From Falsochrobactrum shanghaiense (GTDB lineage: Bacteria > Pseudomonadota > Alphaproteobacteria > Rhizobiales > Rhizobiaceae): a stretch of DNA of 64,000 bases. This document shows, piece by piece, positions 27,090 to 35,686 of this stretch; the stretch's first letter is position 1, and each line of letters begins with the position of its first letter. The notes below the pieces were generated by a model. That model saw only the letters and a program-made list of their open reading frames with translations, was not told the DNA's origin and made no database searches. Made by a program: the position numbers and the translations under genes. The stretch spans positions 1 to 64,000 of the forward strand of contig NZ_QGDB01000005.1 of NCBI RefSeq assembly GCF_003149535.1, written 5' to 3'.

Positions 27090-27146
27090 TTACACCATCC
27101 TGCCCATGCGCGTTCGTACCACAAGAATAAGAGCTGTTCTGTTCAT
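27090..27146 (-). CDS. ilvIH leader peptide
   Basis: An 18-codon frame encodes MNRTALILVVRTRMGRMV. The run Ala-Leu-Ile-Leu-Val-Val gives five consecutive branched-chain codons, the amino acids whose synthesis the downstream operon performs. A large hairpin covers the end of the leader and a U-tailed terminator follows 34 bases later, before ilvI. The architecture is that of a ribosome-mediated attenuator: stalling at Leu/Ile/Val codons would favour an antiterminator fold. No clear Shine-Dalgarno was checked beyond this. Confidence 0.75.
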   Translation of the reverse strand: MNRTALILVVRTRMGRMV

Positions 27147-27239
27147 GGGCGGAAGACTAATCACAGCAGACCATGTCGTCAACGCATAAATGCACACATT
27201 GCGATATTTTCTTTTAGCCAGATGCCATAAAGAACAACT

Positions 27240-28154
27240 TTATTGCCCTGACAAAACATCCTCGCCAGAAGAAAACAATTTCCAGCTTTCATCAAGCTGG
27301 TTGCGGAACCATGTTGACTGCCGTTTGGCATATTGGCGCGTTGCAATGACAGCGCGCTCGATGGCTTCTTCACGCGACATGGCGCCATCCAGAAAAGCTG
27401 AAATCTCGCGCACGCCGATTGCCTTCATGGCAGGCAATGCCCGATCGAGATTCAGCGCCAGTAAAGCGCGAACCTCATCAATCGCACCGCGATCCCACAT
27501 AAGATCGAAACGTTGGGCGATACGCTGCCCCAACCAGCCGCGGTCTGGCAGAAGCACGATCTTGCGTGCCGTTTTATCGTCGACCAGCGGCTTGCCCTTC
27601 GCCTGCTGCCAGTCAAGCAGGGATTTCCCCGTCGCCTCGAAAACTTCAAGCGCGCGCACGATACGTTGGCTGTCGGTAGGGCGCAGTGTTTGCGCAATCG
27701 CCGGATCGCGCTGTTGCAATGCCGCATGAAGAGCTTCCGGCCCTTCATCTTCCATCCGCCGCCGCCAGTGCTGACGCAAATCAGCGGGCACTTCCGGCAT
27801 CTGTGACAGTCCGCCCAACAGTGCACGAAAATAAAGCCCCGTACCGCCGACAAAGATCGGCACCCGGCCTTCAAGCTCGGGGCGCGATAGAAGTGCTTCC
27901 ACATCCGCAAACCATTTGCCGGTGGAATAGGAAACCGAAGGCGGCACATGACCGTAGAGATAGTGATCAGCCTTGCGAAGATCATCCATCGATGGCCGCG
28001 CCGTCAGAAGATCGAGCACATCATAGACCTGCATGGAATCGCTGTTGACGATGAAGCCGCCCACCTTCTCCGCCAGATGAAGAGCAAGAGCCGACTTGCC
28101 GCTAGCCGTCGGGCCAGCTATCAGGATTGCATCCTTCACCGCATGTTCACTCAT
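27240..28154 (-). CDS. miaA: tRNA dimethylallyltransferase
   Basis: A 304-residue enzyme. The P-loop GPTASGKS is at 14-21, with [34 protein letters not shown] and the C-terminal [16 protein letters not shown]. It adds a dimethylallyl group to A37 of tRNAs that read codons starting with U. Its start lies only 17 bases from the divergent serB start, so both promoters or ribosome binding sites must overlap the neighbouring gene's 5' region. Confidence 0.94.
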   Translation of the reverse strand: MSEHAVKDAILIAGPTASGKSALALHLAEKVGGFIVNSDSMQVYDVLDLLTARPSMDDLRKADHYLYGHVPPSVSYSTGKWFADVEALLSRPELEGRVPIFVGGTGLYFRALLGGLSQMPEVPADLRQHWRRRMEDEGPEALHAALQQRDPAIAQTLRPTDSQRIVRALEVFEATGKSLLDWQQAKGKPLVDDKTARKIVLLPDRGWLGQRIAQRFDLMWDRGAIDEVRALLALNLDRALPAMKAIGVREISAFLDGAMSREEAIERAVIATRQYAKRQSTWFRNQLDESWKLFSSGEDVLSGQ

Positions 28155-28171
28155 CGCAGGAAATGCTCCTC

Positions 28172-29071
28172 ATGTCCCGACCTGTCTCTCTCATTGCCAC
28201 ACTGATCGCGAATCCGGCCAAGGCAGCGCTTGTTCCATCGCTTGGGATTAAAGCCTCGGCAGCAGTGAATGCAACCGGACTTTACTGGCTGGCCGACGGC
28301 ATTGCCTGCGACATCCCGCTTCCCTCCGGCATCAGCGCGCAGGAAGCAGACAGCGCGCTGCGCACCACCCTCGACAATGCACCCATCGATGTCGTGGTGC
28401 AGGAGCAGGACAGTCGGCGCAAGAAAATTCTGATCGCGGATATGGACTCGACCATGATCCAGCAGGAATGCATCGATGAACTGGCCGAGGAAGCAGGCCT
28501 GCGCGAGCAGGTCTCGACGATCACGGCGCGCGCCATGAACGGCGAGATCGCTTTCGAGCCAGCCTTGCGTGAGCGTGTGGCCTTGCTCAAGGGCCTGCCG
28601 CTTTCGGTAATCGACAAGGTCATCTCGACGCGCATTTCGCTGATGCCCGGCGGACCGGAACTTGTCCGCACCATGCGCAAGCACGGCTCCTATACAGCGC
28701 TTGTTTCCGGCGGCTTCACCTCTTTCACGCAGCGCATTGCCGAAATGATCGGCTTTAATGAAAACCGCGCCAATTTGCTGCTGGATGATGGAACTCACCT
28801 GACTGGCGAGGTCAGCGAGCCGATTCTCGGACGCGAGGCGAAAGTTGAAAAACTGGTCGAAATAGCCGACCGCCTCGGTCTGACGCCCCAGGATGCCATC
28901 GCCGTGGGCGACGGCGCAAACGATCTGGGGATGCTCCAGCTTGCCGGAACCGGCGTGGCGCTCCATGCCAAACCCGCCGTCGCTGCGCAAGCCAAGCTGC
29001 GCATAGACCACGGCGACCTGACAGCGCTTCTCTATATTCAAGGCTATCGCAAGTCTGATTTCGTCGAATAG
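28172..29071 (+). CDS. serB: Phosphoserine phosphatase
   Basis: A 299-residue HAD-superfamily enzyme. An N-terminal ACT-like part of about 80 residues precedes the phosphatase domain: the DMDST motif gives nucleophile Asp90 and acid/base Asp92, followed by SGGFTSFTQRIA and the Mg-binding GDGANDLGML. It performs the last step of serine synthesis. The start at 28172 has AGGA twelve bases upstream; an ATG at 28163 is too close to it. The TAG stop lies inside the first bases of a Bru-RS-like repeat. Confidence 0.93.
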   Translation: MSRPVSLIATLIANPAKAALVPSLGIKASAAVNATGLYWLADGIACDIPLPSGISAQEADSALRTTLDNAPIDVVVQEQDSRRKKILIADMDSTMIQQECIDELAEEAGLREQVSTITARAMNGEIAFEPALRERVALLKGLPLSVIDKVISTRISLMPGGPELVRTMRKHGSYTALVSGGFTSFTQRIAEMIGFNENRANLLLDDGTHLTGEVSEPILGREAKVEKLVEIADRLGLTPQDAIAVGDGANDLGMLQLAGTGVALHAKPAVAAQAKLRIDHGDLTALLYIQGYRKSDFVE

Positions 29072-29165
29072 AGCATTTCCAGCAAAACTGCGTAGCGGTT
29101 TTGCGTCCGGATAATGCGACCAAACAAAGAATTGGAGCGGCCTGATGATAAAGGGAGCCGCTCTA
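29069..29165. repeat. Bru-RS-like palindromic element (copy B)
   Basis: Begins TAGAGCATTTCCAGCAAAAC, has GCGGTTTTGCGTCCGGATAA in the middle and ends GGAGCCGCTCTA. It matches the copies at 49.5 and 59.6 kb in left end and core, with a diverged right arm. It overlaps the serB stop codon. Confidence 0.85.
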
Positions 29166-29212
29166 ATTTCCACCTGAATCACATTCGCAGAAAAGCGACA
29201 TAAAGGATTCAA

Positions 29213-29243
29213 AACACAGGGAAACTTTCCATTTCCCTGTGTT
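29213..29243 (-). terminator. Terminator after degP
   Basis: AACACAGGGAAA pairs perfectly with TTTCCCTGTGTT across a 7-base loop, 12 bases below the degP stop on the minus strand; a TTTTG tail follows. Confidence 0.7.
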
Positions 29244-29254
29244 GGATTTAAAAC

Positions 29255-30856
29255 TCAGTCGATGCGGATTGTCACGAAGCGCAGCTCGCCGGAGCGCGAG
29301 GCGAGCATGAGAAGCGCGTTCTTGCGCCCTTCACGACGCAATGCATCGATACGCTTCTTCACATCGTCCGGCGTCTTGACCACGGCCTGATTAATATCGA
29401 CGATCACGTCGCCGATTTCGATGCGCTTTTCACCTGCCGCCGAACTGGGCGCAACATAAAGCACCGCCACACCCTCGACATCTTCGGCAATGCCGAACTC
29501 GCCGCGAATCTCATCGCTGATTTCGCCCAGGCGCATGCCCAGAACCGAAGGAGCCGGGGCGGGATTGGTCGTATCGGGCTGCTGTGTCGAAGGTGCGTCG
29601 GGCAATTCCTGCCCCTCTTCGCTGTCGTCCATATCGGGTGCGGGGATCTGGTCTTCGATGGCCTGATCGCCGCTCTTGTCATCCTCGACAAGCCGTCCAA
29701 GCTTGACCTTCACCGTCTTTTCCTCGCCCTCGCGGATAACGACGATTTCCACCTCGTCGCCGACGGCGCTTTCGGCCACCAGACGCGGCAGATCGCGAGC
29801 GCGTTCCACGGGCTTGCCATCATAGCGGATCACGACATCGCCCGCTTCAATGGCCTTATTATCCACGCCGGAATTTTCAATCAGACCGGCGATCAGCGCA
29901 CCTTTGGCCTCTTTCAGACCAAGACTTTGCGCAATATCTTCCGTCACCGGCTGAATGCGCACACCAAGCCAGCCACGACGAACCTCACCAAACTGCTTGA
30001 GTTGATCGATGACACCGACCGCCATTTCAGCGGGAATCGCAAAACCGATACCGATCGAGCCGCCCGAAGGCGAATAGATCGCCGTATTGATACCAATCAC
30101 CTTGCCGTCCATATCGAAGAGTGGACCGCCGGAATTGCCACGATTGATCGCCGCATCCGTCTGGATGAAATCATCATAGGGGCCGGATTGAATATCGCGC
30201 TTGCGCGCCGAAATGATGCCCGCCGTTACCGTTCCGCCAAGACCGAACGGATTGCCGATCGCCAGCACCCAGTCACCGATGCGCGCCTTCTCGGAATTAC
30301 CAAATTGCACCGCCTTGAGCTTGTGCTTGCTCGGATCGACTTTCAGCACGGCAAGATCGGTTTTAATATCCTTGCCGACCAGTTCCGCTCTGAGCTTGGA
30401 ACCGTCGACGAAATTCACCTCGATCTCGTCGGCATCGGCGATGACGTGATTATTGGTGACGAGAAAGCCTTTTTCGGCATCGATGACGAAGCCGGAACCG
30501 AGCGATTGCACCTTGCGCGATTCGGCTCCCTGCCCGCCGTCCTTATCGTTGAAAAAATCTTTGAAGAACTCCTGAAAGGGCGAGCCTTCCGGCACCTTCG
30601 GCATCTGCACGCCGCCATCATCGTTCTCGTCATCCTTGACGGTTTGCGATGTGGAAATATTGACGACGGAATCAAGCAGCCCCTCTGCAAGATCGGCGAC
30701 TGATGCCGGTCCCTTCTGCGCCGATTCCTGGCTCTGCCCCTGCTCCTGCAAGGCCGTTTGCGCCATGGCGCCGGGCGCGCCGCCAATATTGATCATTCCC
30801 AGAGCAATGGTTGCCAATAGAGTGCGCGTCAATCCCGCCTTGGGTGCAATTGCCAT
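29255..30856 (-). CDS. degP: Periplasmic serine protease, DegP/HtrA (Do) type
   Basis: A 533-residue protein. The signal peptide ends near GAMAQ (about residue 33). The trypsin-like domain has the catalytic triad His137 (TNNHV), Asp167 (KTDLAV) and Ser242 (GNSGG). Two PDZ domains follow, separated by an unusually long acidic Asp/Glu/Pro-rich linker. It degrades or refolds damaged envelope proteins. The start at 30856 begins the signal peptide; a further in-frame ATG at 30940 does not. It follows hflK-hflC-DUF2065 on the same strand, a conserved alphaproteobacterial membrane protein quality-control cluster. Confidence 0.93.
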   Translation of the reverse strand: MAIAPKAGLTRTLLATIALGMINIGGAPGAMAQTALQEQGQSQESAQKGPASVADLAEGLLDSVVNISTSQTVKDDENDDGGVQMPKVPEGSPFQEFFKDFFNDKDGGQGAESRKVQSLGSGFVIDAEKGFLVTNNHVIADADEIEVNFVDGSKLRAELVGKDIKTDLAVLKVDPSKHKLKAVQFGNSEKARIGDWVLAIGNPFGLGGTVTAGIISARKRDIQSGPYDDFIQTDAAINRGNSGGPLFDMDGKVIGINTAIYSPSGGSIGIGFAIPAEMAVGVIDQLKQFGEVRRGWLGVRIQPVTEDIAQSLGLKEAKGALIAGLIENSGVDNKAIEAGDVVIRYDGKPVERARDLPRLVAESAVGDEVEIVVIREGEEKTVKVKLGRLVEDDKSGDQAIEDQIPAPDMDDSEEGQELPDAPSTQQPDTTNPAPAPSVLGMRLGEISDEIRGEFGIAEDVEGVAVLYVAPSSAAGEKRIEIGDVIVDINQAVVKTPDDVKKRIDALRREGRKNALLMLASRSGELRFVTIRID

Positions 30857-30974
30857 AAAGCCCTGCTCCGTTCTTTCTGCCTTCGGTAATATCCAGAAAA
30901 CTGGATCACTGCAAAATACGGCCTGTTTGCGGCTCCGCATAGGTCAGCGGTGAAAATATAACGGAAATCTGCCC

Positions 30975-31160
30975 TTATCCCCTGGCAAGCCATACAAGCC
31001 CCACTCCGATTGCAAGCGCTGCAATCCCCGCGATCCGCAACATGCTTTCGGGGGCCTCGCTTGCTTCGCGCGCAAGCTTTCTCGCCAACAACGGAAAGCC
31101 GCCGTAGAGCAGCCCTTCAAAGACGAAGAGAAGTCCTACGGCGGCCAGAAAATCGCTCAT
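30975..31160 (-). CDS. DUF2065 small membrane protein
   Basis: A 61-residue protein with two hydrophobic segments (LAAVGLLFVFEGLLYGGFP and the C-terminal IAGIAALAIGVGLVWLARG), matching DUF2065. GGAG stands 11 bases before the ATG at 31160. It sits between hflC and degP, the usual place for this family; function unknown, though neighbours suggest a link to FtsH/HflKC or DegP. Confidence 0.85.
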   Translation of the reverse strand: MSDFLAAVGLLFVFEGLLYGGFPLLARKLAREASEAPESMLRIAGIAALAIGVGLVWLARG

Positions 31161-31175
31161 TCGCGATGATCTCCT

Positions 31176-32078
31176 TTACCGGGAAGGCGTCGCAAGCTTG
31201 CCACCCGCATCACGGAAGAACTTGAAGAACTCCGAGTCCGGCGAGAGAACCAGCGCTGTATCGGGCGTTTGCAGTGCTTCGCGATAAGCGGCCATCGACC
31301 GGTAGAATGCGAAGAAACCCGGATCCTTGGATGCTGACTGCGCGAAGATTTCACTGCGCTGCGCCTCGCCTTCACCACGAAGGATTTCAGATTCCTTGCG
31401 TGCCTCCGCCAGCGTCTCGACAACCTGACGGTCGGCGACCGCACGGATGCGCTGCGCCGCTTCACGCCCGCGTGCGCGCAAGCGCTCGGCTTCCGCCAGA
31501 CGTTCAGCTTTCATGCGGTCATAGGTCTGCTGCGAAACTTCCGCGGTCAGATCCGTGCGGCGAATGCGAACATCAGTGATGGTCAAGCCCAGCGAGGTTG
31601 CATCCGGGCGAAGCTGGTTCGCCACTTCGCGCATCATGTCGCCGCGTTCTTCCGAAAGCGCCGCTTCAAATCCGCGCTGGCCGTAAACGCTACGCAGCGC
31701 CGCATCCAGACGCGTACGCAGCCGCTGCTCGGCCAGAAGCGTGCTGCCCGAAACCGTCTGGCGGAATTTGCGCGCATCCGTGATGCGATAGACCAGGAAT
31801 GCATCCACGTCGTAGAACTTGCCGCCCGAAACCTGCACGCGAATATCATCGAGATCAAAGCGCAGCAGACGGTCATCTATCATCTGCACCGTATCGGCAT
31901 CGAGGAAGCCGAAAGGCAGTTTGAAATAGATGCCGGGATCGGTTTTCACATCCACGATCTGGCCAAAGCGCATCACGATTGCCTGCTGGCGTTCGTTAAC
32001 GATGAAAATCGAGGAATAGATCAGCAGAATAACGACAGCGACAATACCGCCAATGATCGGAAGCCTGTTCTGAGCCAT
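31176..32078 (-). CDS. hflC: FtsH protease modulator HflC
   Basis: A 300-residue SPFH/prohibitin-domain protein with one N-terminal membrane anchor (IIGGIVAVVILLIYSSIFIV) followed by NERQQAIVMRFGQIVD and a helical domain. With HflK it forms the membrane complex that restrains FtsH. Its ATG overlaps the hflK stop codon by one base (TAATG), so the two are translated together. Confidence 0.94.
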   Translation of the reverse strand: MAQNRLPIIGGIVAVVILLIYSSIFIVNERQQAIVMRFGQIVDVKTDPGIYFKLPFGFLDADTVQMIDDRLLRFDLDDIRVQVSGGKFYDVDAFLVYRITDARKFRQTVSGSTLLAEQRLRTRLDAALRSVYGQRGFEAALSEERGDMMREVANQLRPDATSLGLTITDVRIRRTDLTAEVSQQTYDRMKAERLAEAERLRARGREAAQRIRAVADRQVVETLAEARKESEILRGEGEAQRSEIFAQSASKDPGFFAFYRSMAAYREALQTPDTALVLSPDSEFFKFFRDAGGKLATPSR

Positions 32079-33256
32079 TATTGGTTACCTCCGCCAATGG
32101 TCGTTGTAGCCGGCGCGCTCGTGCCTGTTGTCGGCGCACCCGTCCGCGGTGCCTGCGGACGCGTAAGTTCATTCAAGGGCAGATAAGGCACGATTTCTTT
32201 TCCCGGCTCCACGATAACTTTCTTGGTGCTTTTCAGGACATCTTCCATCGTCTCAAGGAAGAGACGGTTGCGGGTGACTTCCGGTGCTTTCACATATTCG
32301 CTGCGAACTGAATCGAAACGCTGCGCCTCACCTTCGGCTTCCTGTACGACGCGGTTTTTATATGCCGCAGCCTCTTCACGAAGCTGGGCTGCCTCACCGC
32401 GCGCCTGACCCAGCCGCTGGTTGGAATACTGATTGGATTCTTCGACGAAGCGGTCTTCGTCCTGCTCGGCGCGCTGCACTTCATCAAAGGCATCAGCCAC
32501 TTCGCGCGGGGGAGCTGCATCCTCGATGGAAACGGCATTGATCTGGATACCGGCTTGATAATTGTCGAGCGAAGCCTGAACAATGTCCCTCACACTTTCA
32601 GCGATTGCCGAACGATTGTCCCGGAAAATATCCTGTGCGGGCCTGCGGCCGACGATCTCACGGATCGCGCTCTCTGAAACCTGCTGCACCATGGCGTCGG
32701 GATTGTCGACATTGAACAGGTAGGCTTTTGGATCGGAAACGCGATAGAGCACGGAGAACTGAACATTGACGATATTCTGGTCCCCTGTCAGCATGAGACC
32801 GCGTGCATCGGTGCGCGAGCCCTGCCCGCCGATATTGACCTGTTTTTCGACGATCTGCGCCTTTTCATAGGTTTCGATCGGCCACCAATGGAAATGCAGA
32901 CCCGGCTCGGAGACTTCGTCCTTCGGCTTGCCGAAGCGCAGCTCCACCGCCAGTTCATCCGGCTGCACGGTATAGATCGACTGGAAAAGCCAGAAGCCCA
33001 AGACGGCAGCGCCTATCAGAAAATAGATCGGTTTGTTGCTGCTGCCCTTTCCGCCACCGCCGCCGGGGAAAACCTGCTTGAGACGGTCCTGGCCTTTGCG
33101 GAGAATATCTTCAAGATCGGGCGGAGTGTTCTGTCCACCGCCGCGCGGTCCCTTCGGCCCCTGCCCCCAGGGCCCGCCATTATTATTTCCGCCATTATTA
33201 TTATCGCCACCACCGCCCCATGGGCCGCCGCCGCCATTTTGATTACTCCAGGGCAT
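32078..33256 (-). CDS. hflK: FtsH protease modulator HflK
   Basis: A 392-residue SPFH-domain protein. The first 55 residues are Gly/Asn-rich low complexity, then one membrane segment (PIYFLIGAAVLGFWLFQSIY) and VQPDELAVELRFGKP begin the SPFH domain; the helical region carries VVQEAEGEAQRF. The start at 33256 has GAGGTGAGG just upstream; the frame is open 59 codons further without support. Partner of HflC. Confidence 0.94.
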   Translation of the reverse strand: MPWSNQNGGGGPWGGGGDNNNGGNNNGGPWGQGPKGPRGGGQNTPPDLEDILRKGQDRLKQVFPGGGGGKGSSNKPIYFLIGAAVLGFWLFQSIYTVQPDELAVELRFGKPKDEVSEPGLHFHWWPIETYEKAQIVEKQVNIGGQGSRTDARGLMLTGDQNIVNVQFSVLYRVSDPKAYLFNVDNPDAMVQQVSESAIREIVGRRPAQDIFRDNRSAIAESVRDIVQASLDNYQAGIQINAVSIEDAAPPREVADAFDEVQRAEQDEDRFVEESNQYSNQRLGQARGEAAQLREEAAAYKNRVVQEAEGEAQRFDSVRSEYVKAPEVTRNRLFLETMEDVLKSTKKVIVEPGKEIVPYLPLNELTRPQAPRTGAPTTGTSAPATTTIGGGNQ

Positions 33257-33377
33257 CCTCACCTCTCGTCCGGAGACGGAAAGCAAGACCCACCTCCCGT
33301 CATCAATTAATGTTTCCGTTTTATAGGCATCGCGAGGGCCGCTTTCAACGCAATGCGGCGAATTTGTTGCGCTTATT

Positions 33378-33902
33378 TTACCCTGTTTGCCGTTGATACT
33401 GAATATAGCGGGTCGGGTAGCTGTCTTTTTCACCGGCCGGCACGTTTTCGCTCGACACGGCCCGCCAATGCGTCGAATCGATTTGCGGGAAATACGTGTC
33501 CCCCTCGACCTGCGCCAGAACGCGTGTCAGATATATCCTGTCTGCCAGAGGCAGCGCCTGTGTATAAATCTTGCCGCCGCCGATGATGAAGATTTCATCG
33601 CTTCCGCTTTCCCGCGCAAGCTCATTTGCAAGATCGAGCGCCTGCGCAAGAGAATGCACGATCAGCGCGCCTTCCGCCGCGAAATCCCTGTTCTGCGTAA
33701 TCACGATGTTCGCGCGCCCAGGCAAGGGCCGGCCAAGGGATTCCCACGTCCTGCGCCCCATGATGACCGGCTTGCCAAGCGTGAGCGCCTTGAAGCGCTT
33801 GAGATCGCTGGAAAGGCGCCACGGCATGTCATTATCGCGTCCGATAACATTGTTTTCGGCAGCAGCAGCGATGATGGATACAACCGGCTTGTCAGAAATC
33901 AT
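33378..33902 (-). CDS. folA: Dihydrofolate reductase
   Basis: A 174-residue enzyme. It has VVSIIAAAAENNVIGRDNDMPWRL with the substrate-binding Asp-like region, VIMGRRTWESLGRPLPGR, and FIIGGGKIYTQALPLADRIYLT. It reduces dihydrofolate made by thymidylate synthase, whose gene ends 4 bases upstream; the two form an operon. The start at 33902 is the first Met after the thyA stop. Confidence 0.94.
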   Translation of the reverse strand: MISDKPVVSIIAAAAENNVIGRDNDMPWRLSSDLKRFKALTLGKPVIMGRRTWESLGRPLPGRANIVITQNRDFAAEGALIVHSLAQALDLANELARESGSDEIFIIGGGKIYTQALPLADRIYLTRVLAQVEGDTYFPQIDSTHWRAVSSENVPAGEKDSYPTRYIQYQRQTG

Positions 33903-33906
33903 GAAT

Positions 33907-34701
33907 TTACACCGCGATCGGCGCCTTGATTGTGGGATCGGCTTCGTATCCCTCCAGTCGGAAATCCTCATAACGGAAGGCAAAGAGGTCTTTCACATCG
34001 GGATTGATATGCATGACAGGCAGTTTTTTTGGTGTGCGTGTCAGTTGCAGCCGCGCCTGCTCGAAATGGTTCGAATAGATATGGGCATCGCCAAACGTAT
34101 GAACGAAATCGCCCGGCTCCAATCCGCTCACCTGTGCAATCATCATCGTCAGCAAGGCATAAGACGCGATATTGAACGGAACACCCAGAAATATATCCGC
34201 CGAGCGCTGATAGAGCTGGCAGGAAAGCCTGCCTTCGGACACATGGAACTGAAACAGGCAATGGCACGGCGGCAATGCCATCTCATCGACCAGCGCCGGG
34301 TTCCACGCCGATACGATCAGCCGCCGCGAATTAGGATTTTCGCGCAACATCTTCAAAAGTGAGGCAATCTGGTCGATGTGCCGTCCGTCCGGTGCGGGCC
34401 ATGAGCGCCACTGATAGCCATAGACCGGTCCCAGATCGCCGTTCTCGTCCGCCCATTCATCCCAGATCGAAACACCGTTTTCCTTCAGATAGGCGATGTT
34501 GGTGTCGCCCTTCAGGAACCACAGCAATTCATGGATGATCGAACGCAGATGCAGTTTCTTCGTCGTAAGGACGGGAAAGCCCTCTGCGAGATCAAAGCGC
34601 ATCTGATAGCCGAATACCGAGCGCGTGCCCGTACCCGTGCGGTCGTCACGGTCGACACCATTGTCGAGCACATGCTGGAGAAGATCGAGATAGCTGCGCA
34701 T
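33907..34701 (-). CDS. thyA: Thymidylate synthase
   Basis: A 264-residue enzyme of the folate-dependent ThyA type. The N-terminal [16 protein letters not shown] binds phosphate, the catalytic Cys is Cys146 ([13 protein letters not shown]), and [19 protein letters not shown] follows. It makes dTMP from dUMP with methylene-tetrahydrofolate, releasing dihydrofolate for FolA. Length is the same as the short E. coli form. Confidence 0.96.
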   Translation of the reverse strand: MRSYLDLLQHVLDNGVDRDDRTGTGTRSVFGYQMRFDLAEGFPVLTTKKLHLRSIIHELLWFLKGDTNIAYLKENGVSIWDEWADENGDLGPVYGYQWRSWPAPDGRHIDQIASLLKMLRENPNSRRLIVSAWNPALVDEMALPPCHCLFQFHVSEGRLSCQLYQRSADIFLGVPFNIASYALLTMMIAQVSGLEPGDFVHTFGDAHIYSNHFEQARLQLTRTPKKLPVMHINPDVKDLFAFRYEDFRLEGYEADPTIKAPIAV

Positions 34702-34746
34702 TGGAAAACTTTCAGGCCGATTCGTCTGTCGTCATTATAAAGAAAA

Positions 34747-34769
34747 CCCCGGCGCAGGCGGCACCGAGG
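34747..34769 (-). terminator. Terminator after DUF2853 gene
   Basis: On the minus strand CCTCGG pairs with CCGGGG and is followed by TTTTCTTT, 27 bases below the stop of the DUF2853 gene and before thyA. Confidence 0.7.
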
Positions 34770-34795
34770 TTCGGTAGTCCCCAAAGGAATGAGGG

Positions 34796-35107
34796 TCAGA
34801 GATCGCCCAGCTTGCCGAGCTGCTTGGCGACGAGATAATAGAAGGTGACGCGACCCTTGTTGCGATCGCCCTTCATGACTTCCGCCACATGCGCGACGAC
34901 TTCATCGCCCTTGGCTTCGTCAGCAATGCCGAGCTTCTTGGCCACCCAGTTCGTGCGAACGCGCTTCAATTCCTCAGGATCGGTTGCCGAAACGAGCGAG
35001 GAATCACGATTGCGCAATGCAATGCCCAGATGCTTGACGATCTTTTCAACGACAGCTTCGTCAGCGCCTGCATCGTAACGACGAACATCCGCGAGATATT
35101 CACTCAT
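34796..35107 (-). CDS. DUF2853 family protein
   Basis: A 103-residue small, charged cytoplasmic protein (MSEYLADVRRYDAGADE; RVRTNWVAKKLG; YYLVAKQLGKLG) that matches the DUF2853 family of alphaproteobacteria. A structure is known for the family but no function. It is preceded by the tmRNA gene on the other strand and ends in its own terminator. Confidence 0.82.
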   Translation of the reverse strand: MSEYLADVRRYDAGADEAVVEKIVKHLGIALRNRDSSLVSATDPEELKRVRTNWVAKKLGIADEAKGDEVVAHVAEVMKGDRNKGRVTFYYLVAKQLGKLGDL

Positions 35108-35337
35108 CTATCCACTCTCCTTAGATTGGGAATCTGCCCCGTTTCGATCTTTAGCGCAGACCGGAAGACTCATCTCTTGTCCTGCCAGTCTCGATAATAG
35201 GGCGAGGATTGACCAGCCGACGCGCACTGTCAATGGAAAAAGAACACGATGGGCGATGATGAAACATCTTCGCATGGCGCGCTAAATCTCGCGATTTCCC
35301 TCTTCCAATCGCAAGCCGGCGCACCTATATAGGCAGT

Positions 35338-35674
35338 GCTGGCGCAAGTCAGCTATGGCGATAAATGGACGATGTAATAACCCCATTGGACCCGGGGGCG
35401 GTACCCGGCGCCTCCACCACAATGCAGCTCACCTGATATAAGCGGGCTGCACTGCGGCGGGGGCGAAACAGGATCGACAAGGGCGTAAAGATCGATCTTT
35501 TGCTCGGCATGATACCACCGTTATCGGGTCAATTGAGTAGTTGCAAATGACAACAAAGCTCAGGGTTACGCTCTCGCTGCCTAATGGCGGTGCGGGAAAC
35601 CCACTCTAAGCCCTTAGGGTTAGCACCTTAAGGCGGGGTTCGGAGGCACCTGGCAACAGAAGCCTCCACTTTAT
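35338..35674 (+). ncRNA. ssrA: Circularly permuted tmRNA (two-piece, alpha type)
   Basis: The acceptor piece comes first: a CCGGG/CCCGG T-arm-like stem, then CGCCTCC-A-CCA ending at 35419. A processed loop with a TGCAGC/GCTGCA hairpin (35422-35450) follows. The coding piece begins GGGGGCG at 35459, which pairs with CGCCTCC of the acceptor piece. The tag frame at 35543-35584 reads ANDNKAQGYALAA followed by TAA. The 3' end has a GGAGGC/GCCTCC helix (35642-35667) and an A/T-rich tail. The order acceptor before coding piece is the permuted arrangement known in alphaproteobacteria. The outer boundaries are approximate. Confidence 0.95.
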
Positions 35675-35686
35675 TTTCCCCTTGAT

